NCBI RefSeq assembly: GCF_023169945.1
Contig: NZ_AP025591.1
Location: 1,448,501-1,512,500 of the forward strand
DNA length: 64,000 bases
Direction of reading: 5' to 3'
Source of the DNA: Anaeromyxobacter oryzae
GTDB lineage: Bacteria > Myxococcota > Myxococcia > Myxococcales > Anaeromyxobacteraceae
The notes beneath the pieces were generated by a model. The model was not told where the DNA came from and did no database searches. It saw nothing but the letters and a program-made list of their open reading frames with translations. Shown piece by piece: positions 7,267-15,559 of this stretch. Numbering within the stretch: position 1 is the first letter of the stretch; the number at the start of each line of letters is the position of its first letter. The position numbers and the translations under genes were made by a program.

Positions 7267-8205
7267 CTAGCGTGGCGAGAGGAGCTCGTTCAGCCCCCGC
7301 GCGCCGACGATCCGCCGGATGGCCTCCGCGAGGAGCGGCGCGAGCCCGACGATCTCCACCTGCGGCGCGCCGCCCGCGGCGGGAGGCAGGCTGTCCGTCG
7401 CCAGGACGCGCGTCACGTCGGGCCGGAGGATCCGCTCCAGGCCCGCGCCCGAGAAGAGCCCGTGCGTCGTGGCGACGACGGCCTCGCCCAGGGCGCCGTG
7501 CGCGACGAGCGCGTCGAGGGCCGCCTGCACCGTCGCGCCGGTCGAGATCATGTCGTCGACGATGATCGGCCGCTTGCCGGCGACGTCGCCGACCACGCGC
7601 TGGACGCTCACCTGCGCCGCCGAGACCCGCGACTTCGAGACGAGCGCGAGCGGGAGCCCGAGGTGTCGCGCGTAGGCCTCCGCCAGCTTCACGGCGCCGA
7701 GGTCCGGCGCGACGACGACCGAGTCCGCGCGCACGTGGGGCCGCAGCGCGCCGGCGACGAGCGGCTCGGCGGTGAGGTGCGCGACGGGCGCGTCGATGCA
7801 GGAGGCGATCACCGCGCTGTGGAGGTCCACGGCGACCACCAGCGAGAACGCGGCCGTCCCGAGCGCCCGGGCCAGGACCTTGGCTCCGAGCGGCTGCCCC
7901 TCCCGCGTCACCCGGTCCTGCCGCGCGAACGCGACGTACGGCACGACCGCGGCGACGGAGGCCGCGCCCGCGCGATGGCACGCGTCGGCGAGGAGGAGCA
8001 GCTCCAGGAGCTGATCGCCGGCGCTGCGCCCGAGCGGCTGGACGACGAAGACCGGCTGCCCCCGGACGTTGGCCTGGACCTCGACCTCCTGCTCACCGTC
8101 CGGGAAACGCCCGCGGTGGCAGGGCGCGAGCTCGCAGCCGAGCGCACGCGCGAGGTCCTCGGCGAGCGCCGGGTGGGCGGACCCGGACACGATGACGGGC
8201 CTCAT
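7267..8205 (-). CDS. Ribose-phosphate pyrophosphokinase-like protein
   Basis: A 312-residue protein of normal PrsA length. It would make PRPP from ribose 5-phosphate and ATP in the cytoplasm. Visible family marks are F-P-D-G-E, the S-K-S-R flexible-loop basic residues, G-D-V-A-G-K, and the PRPP loop V-D-D-M-I-S-T-G-A-T. It is divergent in places: the usual D-L-H-A-x-Q-I-Q-G-F-F segment reads D-L-H-S-A-V-I-A-S-C-I-D, and the loop has S-T-G-A-T rather than D-T-G-G-T. So it may be a second, specialised Prs rather than the housekeeping copy. The start at 8205 is fixed by GGGAGG five bases upstream. PRTases and PncB in this region all use PRPP, giving a functional link. Confidence 0.82.
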   Translation of the reverse strand: MRPVIVSGSAHPALAEDLARALGCELAPCHRGRFPDGEQEVEVQANVRGQPVFVVQPLGRSAGDQLLELLLLADACHRAGAASVAAVVPYVAFARQDRVTREGQPLGAKVLARALGTAAFSLVVAVDLHSAVIASCIDAPVAHLTAEPLVAGALRPHVRADSVVVAPDLGAVKLAEAYARHLGLPLALVSKSRVSAAQVSVQRVVGDVAGKRPIIVDDMISTGATVQAALDALVAHGALGEAVVATTHGLFSGAGLERILRPDVTRVLATDSLPPAAGGAPQVEIVGLAPLLAEAIRRIVGARGLNELLSPR

Positions 8206-8370
8206 GCTGCCTCCCCGATCGACTCGAAAGCACGGTCGAGCCGAGGCTACGCCCGTCGCGGCGACCGGACGCAGGAGCAGATGGGGCGAGGCCTCCGGGT
8301 CTGCTCCCCGGCGCGCGCGGGCAAGGCGGCGGCGGCCCGGCCTCCCGGCGGTGACGCCGACGGGGACCAT

Positions 8371-8423
8371 CCTCCGAAGCTCCCCGCGTGGCCGGCCGGG
8401 GCGTCGAGCGCGGGGTCTACGAT
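8371..8423 (+). promoter_or_regulatory. Candidate stress promoter of the PEP synthase operon
   Basis: The box CCTCCGAAGCTCCCCGCGTG (8371-8390) is followed by a TACGAT -10 at 8418-8423, giving a predicted start near 8430 with the box centred near -49. No -35 hexamer matches TTGACA, as expected for an activator-dependent promoter. The same box and spacing occur upstream of the HPF gene (23149) and, less perfectly, at five other stress genes in this window. Confidence 0.5.
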
Positions 8424-8444
8424 CCGGCCGATCGGGAGGGATCC

Positions 8445-10880
8445 ATGACCGGCGACGCGCGGTTCATCCGGTGGTTCGAGGAGATCGGGCTCGACGACGT
8501 CCCGCTCGTGGGCGGGAAGACGGCCTCGCTCGGCGAGCTGTACCGGGAGCTCACGCAGGAGGGCGTGCGCGTGCCGAACGGGTTCGCGATCACCGCGCCG
8601 GCGTACCGGTACGTGCTCGAGGCGGGCGGGCTCCTCCCGCGCCTGCAGCAGGAGCTCGCGGGGCTGGACAAGCACGACCTCCAGGACTTCGCGGAGCGTG
8701 GGCGGAGGGCGCGGGCGCTCGTTTACGAGACGCCGCTGCCGCCCGACCTCGCGGAGCAGATCACGACCGCGTACGGCCGGCTCTGCGCGACGTACGGCGC
8801 GGACACGGACGTCGCCGTGCGCAGCAGCGCGACGGCGGAGGACCTGCCCGGCGTCTCCTTCGCGGGCCAGCACGAGACGTACCTGAACGTCCGCGGCGTC
8901 GGCCACCTGCTCGACGCCTGCCGACGTTGCTTCGCCTCGCTGTTCACGGATCGCGCCATCTCCTACCGGATCGATCAGGGCTTCGATCACCTGCGCGTGT
9001 CGCTCTCGATCGCCGTCCAGAAGATGGTGCGCTCCGACCTGGCGGCGGCCGGCGTCGTGTTCACGCTCGACACGGAGACCGGCTTCCGCGACGTCGTGTT
9101 CATCACCGGATCGTACGGCCTCGGCGAGAACGTCGTGCAGGGCGCCGTCGGTCCCGACGAGTTCTACGTCTTCAAGCCGACCCTCGTCACGGGGCGCCGG
9201 CCCATCATCCGACGCAAGCTCGGCGACAAGAAGATCAAGCTCATCTACGGGAGCGGGACGAGCAAGGTCCTGACGCGCAACGTCGAGGTCCCGAAGCAGG
9301 ATCGGCGGCGCTTCTGCCTCGGCGACGACGAGGTGCTCGAGCTCGCGCGCGCCTCGGTCGCCATCGAGCGGCACTACTCGCGGCGGGCGGGCCGGGACCA
9401 GCCCATGGACATCGAGTGGGCGAAGGACGGGGTGACCGGAGAGATCTTCGTGGTCCAGGCGCGGCCGGAGACGGTGCAGTCGCAGCGGAGCGTCGAATCC
9501 TTCGAGGTCTACCGGCTCGAGGGCACCGGGCCCGTGCTGGCGCGCGGCACGAGCGTGGGCGAGAAGATCGCGAGCGGCACGGCGCGCGTCATCACCGACG
9601 TGAGCCGGCTGTCGGAGTTCCGGCCGGGCGAGATCCTCGTCGCCGACACCACGACGCCGGACTGGGAGCCGATCATGAAGACGGCCGCCGGCATCGTCAC
9701 GAACCGCGGCGGCCGGACCTGTCACGCGGCCATCGTGAGCCGCGAGCTCGGGATCCCGTCGGTCGTGGGCACCGGGGACGGCACCGAGCGGCTCCGCGCC
9801 TCCCCGGCGATCACGATCTCGTGCGCCGAGGGGGAGATCGGGAAGATCTACGCGGGGGCGATCCCGTTCCGCGTCGAGCGGATCGCCGTCGGCGCCCTCG
9901 CGCGGCCTCGGACGCACGTGATGATGAACCTCGGCAACCCCGAGGAGGCCTTCTCCCTGTGCCGGATCCCGAACGACGGCGTGGGGCTCGCGCGCATGGA
10001 GTTCATCATCGGCAACCACATCAAGGTGCACCCCATGGCGCTCGTCCACCCCGAGCGCGTGGCGGACGACGCCGAGCGGCGGCAGATCGAGGAGCTGACC
10101 TTCGGCTACGCCGACGGCGAGGCGTACTTCGTCGAGCGGCTGTCCGAGGGGATCGGCACGATCGCGGCCGCCTTCTACCCGAAGCCGGTGGTGGTCCGGC
10201 TCTCGGACTTCAAGACCAACGAGTACGCGCGGCTCGTGGGCGGCAAGGCGTTCGAGCCGGCGGAGGAGAACCCGATGATCGGGTTCCGCGGCGCCTCCCG
10301 GTACTACGACGACCGCTATCGCGAGGGCTTCGCCCTCGAGTGCCGCGCGCTCCTCCGCGTCCGCGAGGACATGGGCCTCGGCAACGTGATCCCGATGGTC
10401 CCGTTCTGCCGGACCGTCGGCGAGGGCGAGAAGGTGCTCGCGGAGATGGCGAGGAACGGCCTCCGCCGCGGCGAGCACGGCCTCCAGATCTACGTGATGG
10501 CGGAGATCCCGAACAACGCGGTGCTCATCGACGAGTTCAGCCGGCTGTTCGACGGGTTCTCCATCGGCTCCAACGATCTCACGCAGCTCACGCTCGGCGT
10601 GGATCGGGACTCGGCCCTGGTCGCGCACGTGTTCGACGAGCGCGACCCCGGCGTGAAGTGGCTCGTCGCGCGGGTCATCGAGGGCGCGCGGCGGAACGGG
10701 CGTCACAGCGGGATCTGCGGCCAGGCGCCGAGCGACTACCCGGAGTTCGCGGACTTCGTGGTCGCGGCGGGCATCGACTCGATCTCGCTCAACCCGGACA
10801 CGGTGCTGAAGACCACCGTGCGGCTCCTCGAGCGGGAGCGGGCCTCCGCGCCGCGCGCCGTCGAGGCCGTGCACGCGTGA
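8445..10880 (+). CDS. ppsA: Phosphoenolpyruvate synthase (pyruvate, water dikinase)
   Basis: An 811-residue protein, the family's usual length. It converts pyruvate, ATP and water to PEP, AMP and phosphate for gluconeogenesis. The N-terminal ATP-grasp domain (~15-340) has V-G-G-K-T-A-S-L-G-E-L and A-V-R-S-S-A-T-A-E-D-L-P. The swivelling domain has the phospho-His motif G-G-R-T-C-H-A-A-I-V-S-R. The C-terminal barrel has G-S-N-D-L-T-Q-L-T-L-G-V-D-R-D and the reactive-Cys segment S-G-I-C-G-Q. The start is fixed by GGGAGGG upstream of ATG 8445. It leads an operon with the PRTase (30-bp gap) and PolX. PpsA genes are often coupled to anaerobic or stress programmes, in line with the neighbours. Confidence 0.93.
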   Translation: MTGDARFIRWFEEIGLDDVPLVGGKTASLGELYRELTQEGVRVPNGFAITAPAYRYVLEAGGLLPRLQQELAGLDKHDLQDFAERGRRARALVYETPLPPDLAEQITTAYGRLCATYGADTDVAVRSSATAEDLPGVSFAGQHETYLNVRGVGHLLDACRRCFASLFTDRAISYRIDQGFDHLRVSLSIAVQKMVRSDLAAAGVVFTLDTETGFRDVVFITGSYGLGENVVQGAVGPDEFYVFKPTLVTGRRPIIRRKLGDKKIKLIYGSGTSKVLTRNVEVPKQDRRRFCLGDDEVLELARASVAIERHYSRRAGRDQPMDIEWAKDGVTGEIFVVQARPETVQSQRSVESFEVYRLEGTGPVLARGTSVGEKIASGTARVITDVSRLSEFRPGEILVADTTTPDWEPIMKTAAGIVTNRGGRTCHAAIVSRELGIPSVVGTGDGTERLRASPAITISCAEGEIGKIYAGAIPFRVERIAVGALARPRTHVMMNLGNPEEAFSLCRIPNDGVGLARMEFIIGNHIKVHPMALVHPERVADDAERRQIEELTFGYADGEAYFVERLSEGIGTIAAAFYPKPVVVRLSDFKTNEYARLVGGKAFEPAEENPMIGFRGASRYYDDRYREGFALECRALLRVREDMGLGNVIPMVPFCRTVGEGEKVLAEMARNGLRRGEHGLQIYVMAEIPNNAVLIDEFSRLFDGFSIGSNDLTQLTLGVDRDSALVAHVFDERDPGVKWLVARVIEGARRNGRHSGICGQAPSDYPEFADFVVAAGIDSISLNPDTVLKTTVRLLERERASAPRAVEAVHA

Positions 10881-10910
10881 GCGACCGCGGTCGCTCGGAG
10901 GGAGGTCGCC

Positions 10911-11621
10911 GTGAGGTTCCGCGATCGAGAGGAAGGCGGCCACCTGCTCGCCAGGGAGCTCGAGGCCTTCCGGGGCGAGCGGCCCATCGTGCTCGCGCTC
11001 CCGCCCGGCGGCGTCCCCGTCGCGTGCGAGATCGCGATCGAGCTCGGGGCGGACCTCGCGGTGCTGCTCGTGCGGAGGGACGGGACCGTGGAGCGCATCG
11101 GAGGGCCGCCGCCGGGGGCCGTCCTCGGCAAGCGGGAGCTCGAGACCGGACGGGACGCGTGCGCGCTGCGCGCGCTCGCCGAGCGGCAGCCGGCGGCGCT
11201 CGCGGGACGGCTCCGGGAAGCCCGCGCCGGGCGGGCCACGGCCGCGCTCCGGGGCGCCACGGCGATCCTGGTGGACGACCTCGTCGCCACCGGCGAGCGC
11301 GTCCGCGCGGCCGCGCTGATCGCACGGAAGCGCGGCGCCGCGAAGGTCGTCGTCGCCGCCCCGGTGATCGCGCGCGGCGCCGAGCGCGTCGTCGGCTCCG
11401 CCGCCGACGTGATCGCGTGTCTGTACTCCGTCCCCGGCGTCCCCTCGATCCGCGAGTGGTACGAGCGCATCGAGCACGTCTCCGACGAGGACGTCGTGTC
11501 GTACCTCGACCGCGCCTTGCGCGCCCGCACGCCGGCCGGGCTCGAGGGCGAGCTCTGGAACGGTGAGTGGATCGGTCCGGAGCCTCGCGAGGAGCCCGAG
11601 CGCCGGCGCGGCGGGGCCTGA
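10911..11621 (+). CDS. Phosphoribosyltransferase-domain protein
   Basis: A 236-residue cytoplasmic protein with a type I PRTase fold. P-P-G-G-V-P-V-A is near residue 33, V-L-L-V-R-R replaces the usual V-R-K-L, and the PRPP-binding loop is I-L-V-D-D-L-V-A-T-G-E-R. The end S-I-R-E-W-Y-E-R-I-E-H-V-S-D-E-D-V matches the tail of the longer fusion at 15560 (Q-W-Y-E-R-F-G-Q-V-S-D-D-E-V), so the two are paralogues. The substrate base is unknown; members of this group are usually linked to stress regulons rather than purine salvage. It starts with GTG at 10911 behind GGGAGG. The last 55 bases run past the point where PolX would first be readable, but PolX starts after the stop. Confidence 0.82.
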   Translation: MRFRDREEGGHLLARELEAFRGERPIVLALPPGGVPVACEIAIELGADLAVLLVRRDGTVERIGGPPPGAVLGKRELETGRDACALRALAERQPAALAGRLREARAGRATAALRGATAILVDDLVATGERVRAAALIARKRGAAKVVVAAPVIARGAERVVGSAADVIACLYSVPGVPSIREWYERIEHVSDEDVVSYLDRALRARTPAGLEGELWNGEWIGPEPREEPERRRGGA

Positions 11622-11638
11622 GCCCCGGCGGAGGCGAC

Positions 11639-13393
11639 ATGGAGAACGCCGAGATCGCGCGGGTCCTCTCGGAGATCGCGGACCTCCTGGAGCTGACGGG
11701 CGGAAACCCGTTCAAGGTCCGCGCCTACCGGCGCGCCGCCCAGGTGATCGACGTCCACCCGTCGCCGGTGGCGCCGCTCTGGCGCGCGGGCGGTCTCGCG
11801 GAGCTGCCCGGGATCGGCGAGCACATCGCGGAGAAGATCGGCGAGCTCGTCGACACCGGCGAGTGCCGCGAGCACGCCCGCCTCGCGACCCAGGTTCCCC
11901 CGGGCGTGCTGGAGATGCTGTCGCTCGAGGGCGTGGGGCCGAAGACGGTCGCGGCGGTCTGGAAGGGCCTCGGGGTTTCGGACCTCGCAGGGCTCGAGGC
12001 CGCGTGCCGCTCCGGCCGGGTCCTCGAGGCGCCCCGGGTCGGCGCGGTCCGCGCCGCCGCGATCCTCGCCGCCATCGAGCGCCACCGGGGCCGCGCCGGC
12101 CGCATGCCGCTCCACCGCGCGCTCGAGCACGCCGACGCGATCCTGGCCCGCCTCCGGCAGGTGCCGGGGGTGTCTCGCGCGGAGGCCGCGGGGAGCCTGC
12201 GGCGCCGGAAGGAGACGGTGGGCGACATCGATCTGCTCGTGGCGTCCGCGGACGCCGGGCCCGTGGTGCGGGCGTTCACGCGCCTCCCGGGCGTGGCGGC
12301 CGCGCTCGCGGAGGGTCCCACGAAGGCTTCGGTGCGCCTGCGCGCGGGGATCCAGGTGGACCTTCGCGTGCTCCCGCCCGAGTCGTTCGGCGCCGCGCTC
12401 CACTACTTCACGGGCAGCAAGACGCACAACATCGCGCTCAGGACCCGCGCGATGAAGCTCGGCCTCAAGGTGTCCGAGTACGGCGTGTTCGATCGCGCGG
12501 GGCGCCGCGTGGGCGGGGCGGCCGAGGAGGACGTCTTCCGCGCCGTCGGGCTCCCCTTCATCCCGCCGGAGCTGCGCGAGGGCGCGGGCGAGATCGAGGC
12601 GGCCGAGGCGAACGCGCTCCCCAGGCTCGTCGAGGAGTCGGACCTCCTCGGCGACCTGCACGTGCACTCGCGCGCCTCGAGCGACGGACGATCCGAGCTG
12701 GAGGAGCTCGCGGCGCGTGGCCGCGCGCTCGGGCGGCGCTACCTCGCGGTGACCGACCACTCGCGCGCGCGCCCCCTCGGGCTCGACGGGCCCCACCTCG
12801 AGGCGCACGCCGCGGCGGTCCGGGCGCTGGACGCGCGGCTCGGGGGGCGCCCGCGCCTCCTCGCAGGCGTGGAGGTGGACGTGCTGCCCACGGGCGAGCT
12901 CGATCTGCCGCTCGACGTGCTCCGGGGTCTCGACTGCGTCGTCGCCGCCGTCCACTCGCGCCTCGCGGATCCGGCGCCGCGGATGACGGAACGGATCGTC
13001 CGCGCGCTCCGCTCCGGCGCCGTCCACGTCCTCGCGCACCCGACGGGGCGTGCGCTCGGGTCTCGCGACCCGTCCGCGCTCGACCTGGGCCGCGTCCTCT
13101 CCGTCGCGCGAGAGGAGGGCGTCGCGCTCGAGGTGAACGCGATGCCCGAGCGTCTCGACCTCGGCGACGTCGGCTGCCGAGCCGCGCGGGCAGCCGGGGT
13201 GCCGGTGGTCATCTCGTCCGACGCGCACGAGGCGAGCCAGCTCGAGAACCTTCGCCATGGCGTCTGGGTCGCGCGCCGCGGCTGGCTCGAGGCGAAGGAC
13301 GTCCTGAACACGCTGCCGCCGGACGAGCTGCAGCGGAGACTCCGCCGCCGCACCGCGCGGACGCGGACGCGGACGGCGACGACCACTCCGTGA
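11639..13393 (+). CDS. polX: Family X DNA polymerase with C-terminal PHP domain (PolX)
   Basis: A 584-residue protein with the standard bacterial PolX layout. It has an N-terminal 8-kDa helix-hairpin-helix domain (L-P-G-I-G-E-H-I-A-E-K-I; G-V-G-P-K-T-V), then a nucleotidyltransferase palm with the paired acidic residues G-D-I-D-L-L-V and the later V-D-L-R-V metal ligand. The thumb has F-T-G-S-K-T-H-N. The C-terminal PHP phosphoesterase (~340-570) has D-L-H-V-H-S-R-A-S-S-D-G, V-T-D-H-S and G-V-E-V-D. Known PolX proteins fill short gaps in base-excision repair, and the PHP domain gives 3'-5' exonuclease/phosphatase activity. ATG 11639 follows GGAGG by 5 bases. It is third in the ppsA operon. 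Confidence 0.92.
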   Translation: MENAEIARVLSEIADLLELTGGNPFKVRAYRRAAQVIDVHPSPVAPLWRAGGLAELPGIGEHIAEKIGELVDTGECREHARLATQVPPGVLEMLSLEGVGPKTVAAVWKGLGVSDLAGLEAACRSGRVLEAPRVGAVRAAAILAAIERHRGRAGRMPLHRALEHADAILARLRQVPGVSRAEAAGSLRRRKETVGDIDLLVASADAGPVVRAFTRLPGVAAALAEGPTKASVRLRAGIQVDLRVLPPESFGAALHYFTGSKTHNIALRTRAMKLGLKVSEYGVFDRAGRRVGGAAEEDVFRAVGLPFIPPELREGAGEIEAAEANALPRLVEESDLLGDLHVHSRASSDGRSELEELAARGRALGRRYLAVTDHSRARPLGLDGPHLEAHAAAVRALDARLGGRPRLLAGVEVDVLPTGELDLPLDVLRGLDCVVAAVHSRLADPAPRMTERIVRALRSGAVHVLAHPTGRALGSRDPSALDLGRVLSVAREEGVALEVNAMPERLDLGDVGCRAARAAGVPVVISSDAHEASQLENLRHGVWVARRGWLEAKDVLNTLPPDELQRRLRRRTARTRTRTATTTP

Positions 13394-13404
13394 TGCCCGG
13401 CCGC

Positions 13405-13461
13405 AGTCCGGACGGCCTACCCGTTTGGTCGACCGCCCTCGCCCGCGGATGGGAGCACGAT
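13405..13461 (+). promoter_or_regulatory. Candidate stress promoter of the uspA-phosphoesterase pair
   Basis: AGTCCGGACGGCCTACCCGT (13405-13424), continuing TTGG, resembles the box at 8371. CACGAT at 13456-13461 stands where the -10 would be, with the box centred about 51 bp upstream of the predicted start. The match is weaker than at 8371 and 23149: the central spacing is three bases longer. Confidence 0.35.
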
Positions 13462-13488
13462 CGGGTCGTCTGAGAGGAAGGGGGAACC

Positions 13489-13923
13489 ATGGGCCCGTTC
13501 AAGCACGTCCTGGCCGCCACGGACTTCAGCGAGGCCTCGGGCCGCGCGCTCGAGATCGCCGTGGCGATCGCCCGGGAGCCGGGCGTGGCGCTCACCGTGA
13601 TGAACACGTGCGAGATCCCGGCGTACCCGGAGACGGCCGCGCCGATGGATCTCATCACGCCGCTCGCCGATGCGGCGTCGGAGCGACTGGCCGAGCTGAT
13701 GCACTCGATCCGCGACGTCTGCCCGGCGGCGCGGAGCGCCGTCCGGATCGGCGCGGCCTGGGAGCAGATCCTCGCGGCGGCGGCCGAGAGCGGCGCGGAC
13801 CTCATCGTGATGGGTACCCACGGCCGCCGCGGGTTCGCGCATGCGATCATCGGGAGCGTCGCCGAGCGCGTCGTCCGCCTGTCGCCCGTCCCGGTGCTGA
13901 CGGTGAGATCCCGCCTGCGGTGA
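13489..13923 (+). CDS. Universal stress protein, single UspA domain
   Basis: A 144-residue cytoplasmic protein of normal UspA size. It has the N-terminal strand F-K-H-V-L-A-A-T-D-F-S and an intact nucleotide-binding motif G-T-H-G-R-R-G-F-A-H-A-I-I-G-S (G-x2-G-x9-G-S), so it should be an ATP-binding type. GGGGGAACC precedes the ATG. The metallophosphoesterase gene begins 35 bp downstream, so the two are probably co-transcribed. A candidate shared stress promoter lies at 13405-13461. Confidence 0.93.
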   Translation: MGPFKHVLAATDFSEASGRALEIAVAIAREPGVALTVMNTCEIPAYPETAAPMDLITPLADAASERLAELMHSIRDVCPAARSAVRIGAAWEQILAAAAESGADLIVMGTHGRRGFAHAIIGSVAERVVRLSPVPVLTVRSRLR

Positions 13924-13958
13924 CGTCGCCCGCCGGCCGCGACGCGGAGAGGATCGAC

Positions 13959-15452
13959 GTGACCGGTGCCGGACGCGAGAGGCCGCGCGACCTCGTGGTC
14001 GTGTCCGACCTGCACCTCGGGCGCGGCAAGAACCCGCGGCTCAAGCGCTGGTACCGCCTCGAGGCGTTCTTCTACGACGACGACTTCCACGCGTTCTGCG
14101 AGTGGCTCTGCCGCGACGCGGCCACGCGCGGGCTGCGCTTCGCCCTGGTCCTGAACGGCGACTCCCTCGACCTCCTGCGGATCGAGCCCGAGCCCGCACC
14201 CGGCGGCGGGGCGCTCGAGCGGCGCTTCGGCCCGACCGTCACGCCCGCCGTCGCCGCGCGGATGGTGCGGGACATCCTCGGCGGACATCCCGCGTTCGCG
14301 GACGCGCTGGCGGTGGTGCTGGCGGCCGGGCACGAGGTGATCTTCCTCCCGGGGAACCACGACCTCGAGGTGCAGTGGGCGCCGGTGCAGGACACGCTGC
14401 GCGGCGCGATCGCGGAGCGACTCGCCGCGCGCGGCGCACCGTCCGACGCGCTGGCGCGCCTCGGCTTCGAGCCCTGGTTCCTGTACGAGCCGGGCCGGAT
14501 CTGGATCGAGCACGGCTGCCAGTACGATCCGGAGGGGGCGTTCCGGTTCCCGCTGCGCCGCCGCCTCGGCGACTCGCCCGGAGCGGAGGCGCTCATCGCG
14601 CGCGACGTGCCGTTCGGCAACTTCTTCCAGAAGTACCTCTACAACGGGTTCGGCCCGATCAACTTCATCGTCCCGTCGAGCCGCGCGAACTACCGCTACT
14701 TCCGCTTCCTGCTCGCGAACCGGCCCCGGCTGCTCTTCTCCGTCGCCCGGAGCCACGGGCCGTTCCTGGTGCAGCTGCTCCGGCGGCTCGCGCGCGCGCC
14801 CGCGAGCGGCTGGCACCGCGAGGCCGAGCAAGGTCATGCCGAGGAGCTGGCCGAGCTGGCGGCGCGCACCGGCGTCGGGACGCGCCTCCAGGAGATCGAC
14901 GCGCTCAAGTCGTCGGGCGCCGACGCGGCGCGGGTCACGAGCGGCATGCTCCGGCAGACGATGAAGCTCGCCGCCGGCGGCGCGCTCGTCACGCTCGCCG
15001 CGATGTTCGTCTGGGCGGCCGCGTGGCGGGCCGTCGACTCGCTGATCATGGGCTTCGGGTGGAAGGCCCTCGTCTCGCTGGCGCTCTACGTCGTCTTCGG
15101 GGCGATCGGGGTCGCGGCGCTGGTCGCGGCCGCGCTGCGAACGCAGTCGGAGGAGCCCCCGCCGTCCCTCGAGGCCGCGGCGGAGCGGATCGCGAACATC
15201 GCCGAGGTGCCGCTCGTCGTGTTCGGACACACCCACGACGAGGGTGTCGACCGGCTCCGCGCGAGCGGCGACGCCTGGTACTTCAACACCGGGACCTGGA
15301 TCGCGCTCTTCTCGGACGATCTCCTGCTCCCGCGCGAGCGCGTCCAGTACACGTTCCTCCGGGTGAGCGGCCGGGACGCCGAGCTCTTGCAGTGGAGCCC
15401 GGGGCGGGGGCGCCCGATCCCGGTGGTGCTGCTCGAGGGGAACGGCGGGTAG
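13959..15452 (+). CDS. Membrane-anchored calcineurin-like metallophosphoesterase
   Basis: A 497-residue protein. The four metal-binding motifs are present in order: S-D-L-H-L-G (~14), N-G-D-S-L-D (~66), G-N-H-D-L-E (~130) and G-H-T-H-D (~425). Two hydrophobic segments (around 345-365 and 370-395, with A-L-V-T-L-A-A-M-F-V-W-A-A-A-W and L-Y-V-V-F-G-A-I-G-V-A-A-L-V) are inserted between motifs three and four. The catalytic domain is therefore split by a membrane hairpin and should face the cytoplasm. The substrate is unknown; UDP-sugar, nucleotide or phospholipid phosphoesters are all possible. GTG 13959 with GAGAGG six bases upstream is preferred over longer in-frame readings through the uspA gene. 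Confidence 0.82.
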   Translation: MTGAGRERPRDLVVVSDLHLGRGKNPRLKRWYRLEAFFYDDDFHAFCEWLCRDAATRGLRFALVLNGDSLDLLRIEPEPAPGGGALERRFGPTVTPAVAARMVRDILGGHPAFADALAVVLAAGHEVIFLPGNHDLEVQWAPVQDTLRGAIAERLAARGAPSDALARLGFEPWFLYEPGRIWIEHGCQYDPEGAFRFPLRRRLGDSPGAEALIARDVPFGNFFQKYLYNGFGPINFIVPSSRANYRYFRFLLANRPRLLFSVARSHGPFLVQLLRRLARAPASGWHREAEQGHAEELAELAARTGVGTRLQEIDALKSSGADAARVTSGMLRQTMKLAAGGALVTLAAMFVWAAAWRAVDSLIMGFGWKALVSLALYVVFGAIGVAALVAAALRTQSEEPPPSLEAAAERIANIAEVPLVVFGHTHDEGVDRLRASGDAWYFNTGTWIALFSDDLLLPRERVQYTFLRVSGRDAELLQWSPGRGRPIPVVLLEGNGG

Positions 15453-15484
15453 GAGCCCGGCACGCGTCCTGCCTCGTCCGCGGC

Positions 15485-15533
15485 TCTCCGGAAGCCCGGT
15501 TGGAACGCCGCGCACCCGGCGCCGATGCTGGAT
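15485..15533 (+). promoter_or_regulatory. Candidate stress promoter of the PRTase-hydrolase gene
   Basis: TCTCCGGAAGCCCGGTTGG (15485-15503) resembles the shared box. A weak -10-like CTGGAT lies at 15528-15533, with the box centred near -46. The box is good and the -10 poor. Confidence 0.35.
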
Positions 15534-15559
15534 CGGTCGGGTGGGCGATCGGAGGGATC

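Noticed and set aside
8247-11477. A minus-strand open frame of more than 1000 codons opposite ppsA and the PRTase gene
   Set aside because: It is the mirror of strong codon bias at GC-rich third positions. Its translation is His/Arg/Asp-rich with no recognisable motif, while the plus strand holds a complete PEP synthase with all catalytic motifs.
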